Shown one piece after another: positions 1 through 8,272 of a DNA stretch of 59,418 nucleotides. The position numbers and the translations under genes are program-made. Each line of letters begins with the position of its first letter. Position 1 is the stretch's first letter. Under the pieces are notes generated by a model. That model had not been told where the DNA came from. It made no database searches and saw only the letters and a program-made list of their open reading frames with translations. The DNA comes from Desulfobulbaceae bacterium (lineage in GTDB: Bacteria > Desulfobacterota > Desulfobulbia > Desulfobulbales > Desulfocapsaceae), in assembly GCA_026988015.1 (NCBI GenBank), contig JALSMA010000022.1:1-59418 (forward strand), in the 5' to 3' direction.

Positions 1-186
1 AGATGTGTCAATAACTAATTTGACCCTGCCAGCTCTTTGTAGATGGACTCGCAATCTCATGCTTCCACCTCACTCAGCGACCGCGGCAAACTACCCAATC
101 ACTTCACTCCTGTCAACGTTTATTCGCAATTTATTTATGTCTGGAAAGGTGAATCTATTTGAAGCCCTGAATGCACGATGTTTTTT
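1..186. other. Window edge, no gene recognised
   Basis: No convincing coding region is visible between the window edge and the end of the TauE/SafE gene. Positions 7-24 hold a short inverted repeat (GTCAA and TTGAC, 8 bases apart), which could be an operator or an element end but is too little to classify. Confidence 0.4.
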
Positions 187-1074
187 TCAGGAGAAGAAGA
201 TGTACTTTGTTGCGGTAGAGAGAATTATTATGGACAGGATTGCTTTTATGGCCTTGGGAGAGAAGTGTCGTTGTGCTTTTGCTCCGAGATAGATTCCGGC
301 AATACCGCCAAGACCAAAGAGGATTCCAAGTGGATAATCAGGGGCGATGTCTTCTGTTGTGAAAATAGATGTTGCAGAGAGAAACTGAAATAGCAATACT
401 CCGGCAAAAGAGGTGATGAATGTTCCCATAAGGCTGGCACCAGCGACTGTATGGATGGGGAGTTTGTAGATGGTTACAAAAAAAGGTGCGATGATGGCAC
501 CGCCCCCTATTCCGTAGATTCCTCCAATGAGGCCAACAATCAGACTGAGGCCTATTATGGAAAAGGTGTGTATTTGGTAATGGATGCCATTGAAGTGGTA
601 ATGAAGTGAATGAAGGCTGAGTCTGGTTTTGTTTATCCTGAAATCATTTGTGGAGTCCTGGGTTTCTTTGGTGTTTCCTTTTTTTATGATATCAATACAA
701 AGTTTCGTTCCTATATACAGAAGGACCAATCCAACAAAAACTTTAAATGTTTCAGGGGAGGGGAGGTAGAGGATTCGAATAAAAACCCCGCCAATGACAC
801 CTGGAAGGGTTCCGATAACAACCAGCCAGGTTAATGGCCAGAGCATTCGGCCTTCTTTGACAAAACGGTAGATACCACCGGGAATTGCTATGATATTATA
901 GAGGTGGTTGGTGCTGCTTACTGCAGGACTGGTAAAACCAAGGACGGAGACCTGGAAGGGGAGGAGGAGGAAAGCCCCTGATACTCCGGCCATGGATGTG
1001 AAGAAAGATATAACACATGCTACAAGTGGCGGGATAAAGGGAGAAATCTCAATATCGGCCACCGGAAAATACAT
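187..1074 (-). CDS. TauE/SafE family membrane transporter (sulfite/organosulfur exporter type)
   Basis: A 295-residue, very hydrophobic protein with the two-repeat layout of the TauE/SafE (DUF81) family: about eight membrane segments in two halves. Each half carries a glycine-rich stretch (TSMAGVSGAF near residue 30 and GLIGGIYGIGGGAI near residue 185). Family members move sulfite, sulfoacetate and related anions, or are uncharacterised permeases, across the inner membrane; the substrate here cannot be read from sequence. The ATG follows a good GGGGAG ribosome site. It lies 18 bases after the small gene at 1093-1374 on the same strand, so the two are probably co-transcribed. A second, distinct family member lies at 19396-20112. 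The family call is secure; the sulfur role is inferred from the likely sulfur-metabolising host. Confidence 0.85.
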   Translation of the reverse strand: MYFPVADIEISPFIPPLVACVISFFTSMAGVSGAFLLLPFQVSVLGFTSPAVSSTNHLYNIIAIPGGIYRFVKEGRMLWPLTWLVVIGTLPGVIGGVFIRILYLPSPETFKVFVGLVLLYIGTKLCIDIIKKGNTKETQDSTNDFRINKTRLSLHSLHYHFNGIHYQIHTFSIIGLSLIVGLIGGIYGIGGGAIIAPFFVTIYKLPIHTVAGASLMGTFITSFAGVLLFQFLSATSIFTTEDIAPDYPLGILFGLGGIAGIYLGAKAQRHFSPKAIKAILSIIILSTATKYIFFS

Positions 1075-1092
1075 ACAGCTCCCCTTTTGGTA

Positions 1093-1374
1093 TCAATCAA
1101 CCCATTTTTGAAGGGTGGCGATGATTTTTTTCGCCTGGTCGGAGCTTGAGATATTAAATTTTGACTTTGGGAGGTACTCTCCATTGCGTTTCTGGTAGCG
1201 TCTAATGGTGTACATCTCCTTGGTAAACTCATTTTTAGCACGGCTCCAGTTTTGGTATCTGAAGATAATGGTCGCCCATGCCCCTTTGGTGAGGATTTCT
1301 TTGTCAAGTTCCTGAACCAGAACCTGTCCATCCTCTTCGTACTGTATGGTGATATCGTTCACATCACTGCTCAT
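1093..1374 (-). CDS. Small conserved protein of unknown function
   Basis: A 93-residue, soluble, charged protein that I do not recognise. It has no signal peptide or membrane segment. The N-terminal part reads as beta strands (ITIQYEEDGQVLVQEL) and the C-terminal part is a lysine-rich helix ending in QKWVD. The ATG at 1374 is preferred over a TTG four codons upstream, because GGAG lies about 7 bases before the ATG. It precedes the TauE/SafE gene by 18 bases, suggesting one transcript. Codon use and the ribosome site support a real gene. No function is proposed. Confidence 0.65.
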   Translation of the reverse strand: MSSDVNDITIQYEEDGQVLVQELDKEILTKGAWATIIFRYQNWSRAKNEFTKEMYTIRRYQKRNGEYLPKSKFNISSSDQAKKIIATLQKWVD

Positions 1375-1434
1375 TATCTGCTCCAAGATGATATATTACT
1401 TTCTAAATGTATGGAATAATAGTGGTAATTTAAG

Positions 1435-1530
1435 CATGATGGCGTCGTAAAAACTCATCACCTGCTTCATTGCTGCATTTTTTGTTTAACCATCTATCAA
1501 TTGATCTTTTTATGAGTCTATCAAACATAT
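1435..1530. repeat. Dispersed repeat, short (internally deleted) copy
   Basis: About 96 bp resembling 20324-20487. The left part (CATGATGGCGTCGTAAAAAC, then CACCTGCTTCATTGCTGCAT) matches the left arm of the other copy with only a few differences. The right part (ATCTATCAA... to ATCAAACAT) matches its right arm. About 60 bp of the middle is missing here. It lies in the intergenic space between the 93-residue protein gene and clpB. The family looks like a non-coding, MITE- or REP-like repeat. Confidence 0.65.
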
Positions 1531-1536
1531 CCTGCA

Positions 1537-1582
1537 TAAAAAAGAAAGGGGAAAGCGGCCCTGTCGCAGCATTCCCCTTTCT
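1537..1582 (-). terminator. Intrinsic terminator of clpB
   Basis: An 11-bp perfect stem (1572-1582 with 1543-1553, AGAAAGGGGAA type) encloses an 18-base loop. On the minus strand it is followed by a T-rich run (TTTCTTTTTT), ten bases past the clpB stop codon. This is a standard factor-independent terminator. Confidence 0.8.
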
Positions 1583-1591
1583 GCTACATTC

Positions 1592-4186
1592 TTAACTGGC
1601 AGTGAAAGTCAGTTCACCGCCACTCACGGCCACTAGGATTTTGCTCTCTTCGGGGAAAGTCCCTGCCAGGATCTCCATGGCCAGGGGATCCTCGAGGTGT
1701 CTCTGGATGGCCCTTTTGAGAGGTCTTGCTCCAAAGAGTGGGTTGTAACCACTTTCCACCAGCAGAGCTTTTGCCTTGTCGCTGATTTCAAGGGAGATCT
1801 TCTTGTCGAGCAGTCTGTTTTTCAATCGTTGCAGCTGGATGTCGATGATTCCAGACATGTCTTCCCGCGACAGGCTGCGGAAAATGATGGTTTCGTCTAT
1901 CCTGTTTAAAAATTCAGGTTTAAATTGCTGGTGCAGGATCTCTTCGATCTGGTTGGAGATATCTCTTTGGCTTTCTTTGTTTTCGGCCATTTTAATGATC
2001 AGGTCACTGCCTAGATTAGAGGTCATGATCATAATGGTATTTCTGAAATCTACAGTCCTGCCTTTACCATCTGTCATACGCCCGTCATCTAGTACCTGGA
2101 GCAGGACATTGAAGACATCCGGATGTGCTTTTTCGATTTCATCGAGCAGGATGACGGCATACGGTCGCCTTCGCACCGCTTCGGTGAGATATCCGCCTTC
2201 GTCATATCCAACGTATCCTGGAGGAGCTCCAATGAGCCTTGCCACGGAGTGTTTCTCCATGAACTCTGACATGTCTATGCGGATCATGGCCTGTTCAGAG
2301 TCAAAAAGAAAGTCAGCGAGGCTCCTTGCAAGTTCAGTCTTACCCACGCCGGTGGGGCCAAGAAAGATAAAAGAGCCAAGCGGCCTGTCTGGATCCTGCA
2401 GTCCTGCCCTGGCACGTCTTACCGCATTGGATACGGACTGGATGGCCTCTTCCTGGCCTATGACCCTCTTTGAGAGTTCATCTTCAGCGTGAACCAGTTT
2501 GTCTTTTTCGCCTTCAAGAAGTCTGTCTACGGGAATTCCAGTCCATTTTGCCACAACTGCAGCCACATCCTCACTACCAACCTCTTCTTTGAGCATCTGG
2601 TTATTTTCCTGGATCTCGTGAAGCTTGGCATTGGCACTGTCCAGCTTTTTCTGGAGTTCGACAATTTTTCCATAGCGAATTTCTGCGGCACGACTCAGGT
2701 CGCCGGAACGCTCAGCTTTTTGCTCTTCTATTTTGGCCTCATCGATCTCTTCCTTTGCCTGGCGGATGGACTGGATTATATCACGCTCAATGGTCCATTG
2801 CCCTTTGAGGGATGTCAGTTCGTCGTTGAGCTCGCCAAGTTTTCTGTTGACCTCTTCAAGTCGTTCTTTAGAGGGCTTGTCTTTCTCCTTTTTCAAGGCC
2901 TCTTTTTCGATTTCCAGTTTTATCTTGATTCGTTCAAGGTTGTCGATTTCTGCAGGCATTGAATCGATTTCGATGCGTAGTTTTGAGGCTGCCTCATCGA
3001 TAAGATCAATAGCCTTGTCCGGAAGAAAACGATCAGTGATATATCTGCTTGAGAGTGTTACTGCAGCAACAGTGGCAGAATCCTGGATCCGGACACCATG
3101 GTGCAGTTCGTACTTTTCCTTGATTCCGCGCAAGATGGCTATTGTGTCTTCCTCACTTGGCTCCTGAACCAGAACAGGCTGAAAACGTCGTTCAAGTGCT
3201 GCATCTTTTTCGATATATTTACGGTATTCGTCAAGGGTCGTGGCACCTATACAATGTAACTCTCCGCGGGCAAGCGCGGGTTTCAGCATGTTGGAGGCGT
3301 CCATGGAACCTTCGGCCGCACCTGCCCCAACTAGGGTATGGATTTCATCGATGAAGAGAATGATCTCTCCAGCTCGTTTTTCTACCTCTTTGAGTACCGC
3401 TTTGAGCCTGTCTTCAAACTCTCCTCTGTATTTTGCTCCTGCTATGAGAGCTCCCAGGTCAAGTGATACGACCTGTTTTCCATCAAGAGTTGCAGGGATA
3501 TCACCGTTTACGATTCGCAGGGCAAGGCCTTCGGCAATGGCTGTTTTGCCAACGCCGGGCTCTCCGATGAGAATGGGGTTATTTTTGGTCCGCCGGGAGA
3601 GTACCTGGATAATCCTGCGGATCTCCTCGTCTCTGCCGATCACAGGATCAAGTTTTCCCTGTCTGGCAATATCGGTGAGGTTCCTGGCGTATTTTTCGAG
3701 TGCCTGGTACTTTTCTTCAGGGTATTGGTCTGTTACCCGCTGGTTTCCCCGAATGGTTGTGAGAGCGTTGAGGAACGATTTTTCATCAATACCAAATTTT
3801 TTGAGCATCTTGGCGCTGGGTGATTTTCCATCCTGGATAATTGCCAGAAACAGGTGTTCCTGGCTGATAAAATCATCCTGCATCTGGCTTGCTGTATTGA
3901 ACGACTTGTCAATGATTTTGCGTAGGTCGTTTGATAGGTAGGCCTGTCCAGCGCCACTGCCACTGACCTGCGGGATTTTTGCTATAAGTTTTCCGGTTTC
4001 CATCAGAACGACCGATGGATCGATTCCCATTTTTTGAAGTACCGGGACAACTACACCTTCTGGCTGCTCCAGTATTGCTTTCACCAGATGTGAAATTCGT
4101 ATCTCTTGGTTGTTGCTGTTCTGGGCGAACTGTTGAGCTGCCTGGATAGCCTCTTGGGATTTAATTGTAAGTTTATCGAATTGCAT
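1592..4186 (-). CDS. clpB: ATP-dependent disaggregase ClpB
   Basis: An 864-residue Hsp100 chaperone of normal ClpB length. With DnaK/DnaJ it threads aggregated proteins through a hexameric cytoplasmic ring. Visible in order: the Clp N-domain (residues 1-145), AAA-1 with Walker A GEPGVGKT near 205 and Walker B ILFIDEIH, the long coiled-coil middle domain (about 410-525), AAA-2 with GPTGVGKT near 605 and [12 protein letters not shown], and the C-terminal D2-small domain. No ClpP-docking IGF loop is seen, which separates it from ClpA/ClpX. The ATG follows an AGGGGG ribosome site and the gene is followed by a strong terminator. It stands alone and is probably stress-induced. A TTGACA element lies about 120 bases upstream, but no clear sigma-32 site was found. 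Confidence 0.97.
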   Translation of the reverse strand: MQFDKLTIKSQEAIQAAQQFAQNSNNQEIRISHLVKAILEQPEGVVVPVLQKMGIDPSVVLMETGKLIAKIPQVSGSGAGQAYLSNDLRKIIDKSFNTASQMQDDFISQEHLFLAIIQDGKSPSAKMLKKFGIDEKSFLNALTTIRGNQRVTDQYPEEKYQALEKYARNLTDIARQGKLDPVIGRDEEIRRIIQVLSRRTKNNPILIGEPGVGKTAIAEGLALRIVNGDIPATLDGKQVVSLDLGALIAGAKYRGEFEDRLKAVLKEVEKRAGEIILFIDEIHTLVGAGAAEGSMDASNMLKPALARGELHCIGATTLDEYRKYIEKDAALERRFQPVLVQEPSEEDTIAILRGIKEKYELHHGVRIQDSATVAAVTLSSRYITDRFLPDKAIDLIDEAASKLRIEIDSMPAEIDNLERIKIKLEIEKEALKKEKDKPSKERLEEVNRKLGELNDELTSLKGQWTIERDIIQSIRQAKEEIDEAKIEEQKAERSGDLSRAAEIRYGKIVELQKKLDSANAKLHEIQENNQMLKEEVGSEDVAAVVAKWTGIPVDRLLEGEKDKLVHAEDELSKRVIGQEEAIQSVSNAVRRARAGLQDPDRPLGSFIFLGPTGVGKTELARSLADFLFDSEQAMIRIDMSEFMEKHSVARLIGAPPGYVGYDEGGYLTEAVRRRPYAVILLDEIEKAHPDVFNVLLQVLDDGRMTDGKGRTVDFRNTIMIMTSNLGSDLIIKMAENKESQRDISNQIEEILHQQFKPEFLNRIDETIIFRSLSREDMSGIIDIQLQRLKNRLLDKKISLEISDKAKALLVESGYNPLFGARPLKRAIQRHLEDPLAMEILAGTFPEESKILVAVSGGELTFTAS

Positions 4187-4283
4187 GATCTGGTCCCCCT
4201 TTCTTTTTTATGAAAAAACATAAAAAACAAAAAAATATTATAAAAACAGGTTACTAAACCTGGTGTCATTTTCTTTGTAGGGA

Positions 4284-4312
4284 AAATTAAGGACGAAAAA
4301 GGGGTGTGTCAA
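4284..4312 (-). promoter_or_regulatory. Possible promoter of clpB
   Basis: On the minus strand a perfect TTGACA (4307-4312) is followed after 17 bases by TAATTT, a poor -10. The extended CTTGACA could also be read as part of a sigma-32 -35, but no CCCCAT-type -10 is evident. Weak call. Confidence 0.3.
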
Positions 4313-4361
4313 GTTTTTGGCAGGAAATTTGCAATAAGTGCTGTTATGCACTGTGAGGAAA

Positions 4362-4391
4362 GGTGGTGAATCCATGCCTGGATCCACCACC
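4362..4391 (-). terminator. Hairpin downstream of the selenoprotein gene
   Basis: A 12-bp stem with one mismatch (GGTGGTGAATCC with GGATCCACCACC) and a 6-base loop, 17 bases past the selenoprotein stop codon. On the minus strand the following bases (TTTCCTCAC) are only mildly T-rich, so it may be a terminator or an RNA-stabilising hairpin. Confidence 0.5.
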
Positions 4392-4408
4392 GGGAACAAC
4401 TGGCAGGA

Positions 4409-4753
4409 TCAGCCGCAGCCGCCGGACCCGCAGGAACCAGAGCTACATCCGCCACCACTACCGCTGATAGGGTTGGTGGAAGTGATTCCAAAACCTGAAC
4501 GGGGGCCAGCGTCGATAAACTCGACTTTTATGGCACCGCAGGTGTTCATTAATCCTTCTTCAACCAGGAATGTAAGATCATCCTGGTCATATACCTTGTC
4601 GTTATCTTTTGGCTCGTCCAGAGCCAATCCCAATGAAGGGCCTGCTCAGCCTCCCTGCATCAAGGCAATACGAAGGGCAGAACTGATATTGTTCTGTTCC
4701 AAGTATTCCTTGAGCTTTTCAACCGCTTGGTCTGTTACTGTAAAATCAGACAT
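4409..4753 (-). CDS. HesB/IscA-like selenoprotein (in-frame UGA read as Sec)
   Basis: A 114-residue HesB/IscA-fold protein if the in-frame TGA at 4646-4648 is translated as selenocysteine. The first 35 residues end in ALMQGG. The same frame then resumes with AGPSLGLALDEP, which is the continuation the family has after its first metal-binding Cys (GGC-AGPSLGLALDEP). Sec therefore replaces a conserved cysteine. The tail is Gly/Cys/Ser-rich (CSSGSCGSGGCG) and supplies further thiols. A hairpin fitting the bacterial SECIS rules lies just downstream of the TGA. The ATG at 4753 has a strong AGGAGG six bases upstream; the frame extends further upstream but without a ribosome site. Family members bind Fe-S or other metals; the exact role of the Sec form is unknown. 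The gene ends in a second TGA, which has no obvious SECIS. Confidence 0.87.
4609..4627 (-). promoter_or_regulatory. Bacterial SECIS element
   Basis: On the minus strand, a perfect 7-bp stem (TTGGCTC with GAGCCAA) closes a 5-base loop, TGGAC. The loop begins 26 bases after the in-frame TGA and has G at its second position. This meets the usual bacterial SECIS criteria: a loop 16-37 bases from the UGA and a G in the first two loop bases. It lies inside the coding sequence, as expected for SelB-dependent Sec insertion. Confidence 0.85.
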
Positions 4754-4881
4754 GAAAACCTCCTGTAAAATAAAAAAATAGCAAAGGAAAAACCTTTGTT
4801 TCGTTTGCCAATTGAAAATATCGTTATCTGGCCGATATGTCAGTTTGTACTTTTCATCATCGGTGAAAATGATATTATACA

Positions 4882-4909
4882 ATCATAATAACTCACTTAA
4901 AGATGTCAA
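4882..4909 (-). promoter_or_regulatory. Sigma-70 type promoter of the selenoprotein gene
   Basis: On the minus strand a perfect -35 TTGACA (4904-4909) is separated by 16 bases from TATGAT (4882-4887), a 5/6 match to the -10. The start site would be near 4875, giving a leader of about 120 bases. The 313-bp intergenic stretch 4754-5066 also has to hold the divergent pfkA promoter, for which I see no clear match. Confidence 0.65.
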
Positions 4910-5066
4910 TCTTTGTGGTGTGAAAATCGTTATCAAAACTAACAACCTTGCGAGCGTTGCCGGCTGAGGTAACGATTATCCAATATAACGTGTTGAGTAA
5001 CTGTGTTTTGTGAATACTGCAGTATTCCATGTTATTGAGAAAAAGTGAAGGAAAAAGGTCTCCAGC

Positions 5067-6152
5067 ATGAAAAAAATAGTTATTTCCACTGGTGGTGGCG
5101 ATGCTCCTGGTCTGAATGCGGTGATTTATGCTGTGGTTCATGCCTGCTACAGAAGGGGATGGGAGGTGTATGGTAGTCGTAGTGGATACAAGGGACTGCT
5201 TGATATGGATGAGTTGCAGCGCCTAGATCTTTCTGATGTAGCTGATATCTACTCAACCGGAGGGACAATTCTTGGTTCTACCAATAAGGGTGACCCCTTT
5301 GCAATGCCCGTTGAAAATATTGCAGGGGAGGTAACAGTTGTTGATGTTTCAGATAAGATCCTGCACAACTTTAAACGAATGGGTTTTGACTGTCATATTG
5401 CCATTGGTGGTGATGGCAGTCTCGAAATTGCCCGAAAGTTTTCCGAGAAAGGGATGCCGGTAATTGGAGTTCCTAAGACCATAGATAATGATCTTGAAGC
5501 CACTGATCGGACCTTTGGATTTGACACTGCTGTTGCCACAGCCACCGAAGCTTTGGATAAACTCCACTCCACCGCAAAGTCCCATGATCGGGTTATGGTG
5601 GTGGAGGTTATGGGGCGGGATTCCGGCTGGATTGCGCTCTATTCCGGCGTGTCAGGAGGGGCGGATGTTATTTTGATTCCTGAGCTGCCCTTTGATATGG
5701 AAAAGGTCTGTGAAAAAATCATGGACAATGCGCTCCATGAAAAGGATTACGCCATTGTGGTTGTTGCAGAGGGGGCCGTTGCAGCAGGAGGTGAGGTTAT
5801 CAGTAAGGGGATGGCCGAAATTGGGCGAAGTGAGGTGCTGCTTGGTGGTATTGGTGAATGGGTTGCGTCTGAGATCAGGAAACGCACTGGAAAGGATACC
5901 AGGTCCCTGGTGCTTGGACATCTGCAGCGTGGTGGTTCACCGACAACGTTCGACCGGTTACTGGCAATGCGTTTTGGCGCAGCAGCTGTTCGACTCGTTG
6001 AAGAAGGTGTTTTCGGGCACATGGTCGCCTTGATCTCTCCGAATATGAGTTCTGTTCCACTTGAAGATGCGGTCAAATCACGAAAAAAAGTGGATCTTAA
6101 AAATGACAAAGTCTTTACTGCCCGTGAAATAGGTATCTGCCTGGGAGATTGA
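5067..6152 (+). CDS. pfkA: 6-phosphofructokinase (mixed ATP/PPi signature)
   Basis: A 361-residue PfkA-superfamily enzyme that phosphorylates fructose 6-phosphate at C1 in glycolysis, or runs reversibly if PPi-dependent. Motifs visible: the N-terminal glycine loop (STGGGDAPGLN), GGDGSLEIA near residue 113, the catalytic PKTIDND loop near residue 136, MGRDSGWIAL near 180 and the sugar-phosphate site LGHLQRGGSP near 292. The combination of GGDG (ATP-type Gly) and PKTIDND (the PPi-type Lys in place of Gly) is the mixed signature of the so-called group III enzymes. The phosphoryl donor therefore cannot be assigned with certainty. The ATG follows an AAGGAAAAAGG ribosome site. The endonuclease III-like gene starts 7 bases after the stop, so the two are likely one transcript. 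Confidence 0.9.
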   Translation: MKKIVISTGGGDAPGLNAVIYAVVHACYRRGWEVYGSRSGYKGLLDMDELQRLDLSDVADIYSTGGTILGSTNKGDPFAMPVENIAGEVTVVDVSDKILHNFKRMGFDCHIAIGGDGSLEIARKFSEKGMPVIGVPKTIDNDLEATDRTFGFDTAVATATEALDKLHSTAKSHDRVMVVEVMGRDSGWIALYSGVSGGADVILIPELPFDMEKVCEKIMDNALHEKDYAIVVVAEGAVAAGGEVISKGMAEIGRSEVLLGGIGEWVASEIRKRTGKDTRSLVLGHLQRGGSPTTFDRLLAMRFGAAAVRLVEEGVFGHMVALISPNMSSVPLEDAVKSRKKVDLKNDKVFTAREIGICLGD

Positions 6153-6159
6153 TCTGTCA

Positions 6160-6819
6160 ATGAAAGAAGAAAATTCGAATCTTTTTCTGCGGGTGTATGA
6201 GAGACTCCATGACCACTATGGTGATCAGTGCTGGTGGCCTGGAGATACCCCACTTGAGGTGTTGGTTGGAGCGGTGTTGACCCAGAACACAAACTGGAGG
6301 AATGTTGAAAAGGCCATTGGGAATCTTAAAAAAGATCAATGCCTCTCTTTTGCTGTCCTTCACGACATGGATCAGGAGATTCTTGCCGAGTATATCCGGC
6401 CTTCAGGATATTATAATGTGAAGGCCCGCCGACTCAAAAATTTACTACAGATGGTAAAAGATGAGTATGAAGGTGAGTTGTCTTTTATGTTTGCCGACAG
6501 CCTTGAGTCCAGTCGTGAAAATCTTCTGAAGGTAAAAGGGGTTGGGCCGGAAACAGCTGACTCGATTCTACTCTATGCTGCAGGAAAACCTGTTTTTGTT
6601 ATAGATACCTATACTCATCGGGTCTTTTCCAGACATCAGCTTGTTGAAGAAAATACGGACTATTTCAGGTTACAGCAGGAATTTATGGACAATTTACCCA
6701 GTGATGTGAAACTGTTTAATGAGTTCCACGCGCTGATTGTTTCTGTGGCGAAGGAGTTTTGTAAAAAGAAAGAACCCCGCTGCAGCGAATGTCCGCTGCA
6801 GCGGGTGGAGGGGAAGTAG
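6160..6819 (+). CDS. Endonuclease III-like HhH-GPD DNA glycosylase, incomplete Fe-S motif
   Basis: A 219-residue HhH-GPD superfamily protein for base-excision repair. The helix-hairpin-helix is at about residues 122-140 (KVKGVGPETAD) and the catalytic Asp is D149 in VIDTYTHRV. The lyase lysine of true endonuclease III (GVGRKTA) is replaced by Glu131 (GVGPETA), so a monofunctional glycosylase similar to the MagIII group (3-methyladenine type) is more likely than a glycosylase/lyase. The Fe-S loop keeps C201, C208 and C211 with the usual Cx6Cx2C spacing. The fourth Cys is missing: the protein ends eight residues after C211, in RVEGK. A perfect 12-bp inverted repeat sits exactly there. It follows pfkA by 7 bases. 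Confidence 0.85.
   Translation: MKEENSNLFLRVYERLHDHYGDQCWWPGDTPLEVLVGAVLTQNTNWRNVEKAIGNLKKDQCLSFAVLHDMDQEILAEYIRPSGYYNVKARRLKNLLQMVKDEYEGELSFMFADSLESSRENLLKVKGVGPETADSILLYAAGKPVFVIDTYTHRVFSRHQLVEENTDYFRLQQEFMDNLPSDVKLFNEFHALIVSVAKEFCKKKEPRCSECPLQRVEGK
6776..6805. repeat. Perfect 12-bp inverted repeat at the 3' end of the glycosylase gene
   Basis: CCCGCTGCAGCG and its complement flank a 6-base loop. It lies inside the last codons of the endonuclease III-like gene and is not followed by a T-run, so it is not a classical terminator. It encodes the stretch where the fourth Fe-S cysteine would be expected. Confidence 0.7.
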
Positions 6820-6857
6820 CCTGCAAGCAGACTTAGGGGAAGATTGTGTGAAATCTC

Positions 6858-7211
6858 TTATGCTTTTATACTCAAGAGACTTGCTGTCATTTCGTCGGTA
6901 GTTTTCAGGGTCTTTAAGTTTGCCTGGTAAAAAAGACTGTTTAACTGTGATTCCGGCAGCTCTTCTGCTGGTTCAACGTTTGAGCTTTCCACCATTTCGC
7001 TGCCTTCATTTGTCTCTTCAAGTCTCATGAAACCAGGGTTGTTTACCTGTTGCACGGTTGCCTTGACGCCCTGCGGGTCCTGACTAGACATGAGTACGCG
7101 GGTTTTCTTGTAGCCTTCAGTTGATGCATTGGCTACGTTATTGGCGTTGGAGTTGACTTTGGTGCCAAAGGTCTGAAGTCCTGAGAGCGCAGAGTTTACA
7201 GCGGATATCAT
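6858..7211 (-). CDS. Flagellar basal-body rod-type protein, orphan
   Basis: A 117-residue protein built like a minimal flagellar rod protein (FlgB/FlgC class). The N-terminal signature SALSGLQTFGTKVNSNANNVANASTEGYK is the conserved ANNVAN-x-x-T-x-GYK rod motif (given here in part), and the C-terminal segment ends with an amphipathic helix (LKTLKTTDEMTASLLSIKA). Such proteins polymerise into the periplasmic rod or hook. The start is placed at the ATG giving MISAVNSALSG, since the upstream extension (a GTG/ATG-less leader of 15 residues) is not family-like. No other flagellar gene is nearby, so it may be a dispersed rod gene or a related axial protein. Confidence 0.75.
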   Translation of the reverse strand: MISAVNSALSGLQTFGTKVNSNANNVANASTEGYKKTRVLMSSQDPQGVKATVQQVNNPGFMRLEETNEGSEMVESSNVEPAEELPESQLNSLFYQANLKTLKTTDEMTASLLSIKA

Positions 7212-7415
7212 TGTTTCACCCAGAAAGTATTGTAAGCACAAAATATTCGTGCGCATGTATAGCTTGGCTTCTGCGAAAAGAGTGCCAGAAAATAATATGT
7301 GTTATTTAATCTTACAAAAAACGAAAAATCAGTAAGATGTGCTCTGTGTGGGTGGCACGCAGATGCCAGTTGCAAATTACCAATGACAAAAGGTATGGCA
7401 ATACTGAAATTTGGA

Positions 7416-8162
7416 TTACGTTTTGGTGTTCTTGTCGGGGTGGGTTAGAAGTTGGCGGCATATGGCACGAATCAATTTTGTTTCTTTTGACCTGAGTTCC
7501 ATTCTACCAAAAAACTGGCGGATATTCCGCATGTAGTAGGTGTGGTTTTTGTCTTGGAGAAACTCGATTTTGTGGAGGCTGTCTTCTACATAGTGGTACA
7601 TCTTTTCGACTTCATGGGATGAAGCCAGCTTTGCTTTTGGGGCAGCATCTTTCTGTTCGAGAACCACGGTGTAGAAAATTTCATAACAGTGAATTGCCAC
7701 TGCTTGGGCAAGATTCAGGGAGGAAAACCCGGCGGTGGGTATGACTGAGCGGTACTGGCAGTATTTGAGATCCTCGTTGGTCAGACCCCGATCTTCAGCA
7801 CCAAATAAAAAGGCAATTTTATTGTTCGGCAGCAGTGGGAGGATGATCTTCATGATATCCCTCGGACTGTTTCCTGGCCCCCGGTGTCGTCCTTTTCGGG
7901 CAGTGGTTCCGATAACCCGGGAAAAAGGTTTCAGCGCGCTGCTGAGATCTTCATGGAACTCTATGGTATCTATGAGGTGCGCAGCATTATGAGTCGCAAG
8001 TTTTACCATACGCTGATGGTCGGGATACTCCTTTGCTACCACAACAATCCAGGTAATACCCATGTTCCATGCCGCTCGTACTGCTGATCCGATATTTTCA
8101 GGATATTTCGGATTTAAGAGGACGATGGCTGTGTTGTTGAGAAGACCGTTGTTTTGTGGCAT
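7416..8162 (-). CDS. TrmJ-like tRNA 2'-O-methyltransferase (SPOUT family)
   Basis: A 248-residue SpoU/TrmH-class SPOUT methyltransferase. Motif 1 (LLNPKYPENIGSAVRAAWNMG) is near the N-terminus, and the knotted SAM site (AFLFGAEDRGLTNEDL, then SSLNLAQAVAI) is in the second half. The C-terminal 80 residues form the helical extension typical of TrmJ, which 2'-O-methylates position 32 of tRNAs. TrmJ is the best subfamily guess from PENIGSAVRA and length, but other TrmH-like specificities are possible. No strong ribosome site precedes the ATG at 8162. A terminator hairpin for the upstream gene lies just before it, so it probably has its own promoter. Confidence 0.85.
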   Translation of the reverse strand: MPQNNGLLNNTAIVLLNPKYPENIGSAVRAAWNMGITWIVVVAKEYPDHQRMVKLATHNAAHLIDTIEFHEDLSSALKPFSRVIGTTARKGRHRGPGNSPRDIMKIILPLLPNNKIAFLFGAEDRGLTNEDLKYCQYRSVIPTAGFSSLNLAQAVAIHCYEIFYTVVLEQKDAAPKAKLASSHEVEKMYHYVEDSLHKIEFLQDKNHTYYMRNIRQFFGRMELRSKETKLIRAICRQLLTHPDKNTKT

Positions 8163-8180
8163 TGTTCAGTTGAACTCGGG

Positions 8181-8225
8181 AGAAAAGAAAATGGCCATGA
8201 AGCAGATACTTCTGTCTCATGGCCA
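8181..8225 (-). terminator. Intrinsic terminator of the coiled-coil protein gene
   Basis: TGGCCATGA (8192-8200) pairs with TCATGGCCA (8217-8225), with an inner CAGA/TCTG stem. On the minus strand the hairpin is followed by TTTTCTTTTC. It separates the gene at 8273-8785 from the TrmJ-like gene. Confidence 0.75.
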
Positions 8226-8272
8226 CGAATTTCAATTACTGCTGGTGGGTTTGGGATTATAAAACCTTGTGT

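Noticed and set aside
1776-2492. A long open frame opposite clpB
   Set aside because: It is the reverse complement of a highly conserved ClpB region with GC-skewed codons; no domain or start signal.
4409-4411. Possible second Sec codon: the terminal TGA of the HesB-like gene
   Set aside because: No good hairpin follows at the required distance, and the read-through peptide is not family-like, so it is taken as the real stop.
4338-4781. A + strand open frame opposite the HesB-like selenoprotein
   Set aside because: The opposite strand shows the family core, the SECIS hairpin, a strong ribosome site and a promoter. This frame has no recognisable features.
7329-7375. TGGCACG-like sequence resembling half a sigma-54 promoter
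   Set aside because: The expected TTGC at the -12 position is TGCC on both strands, and no suitable downstream gene follows.
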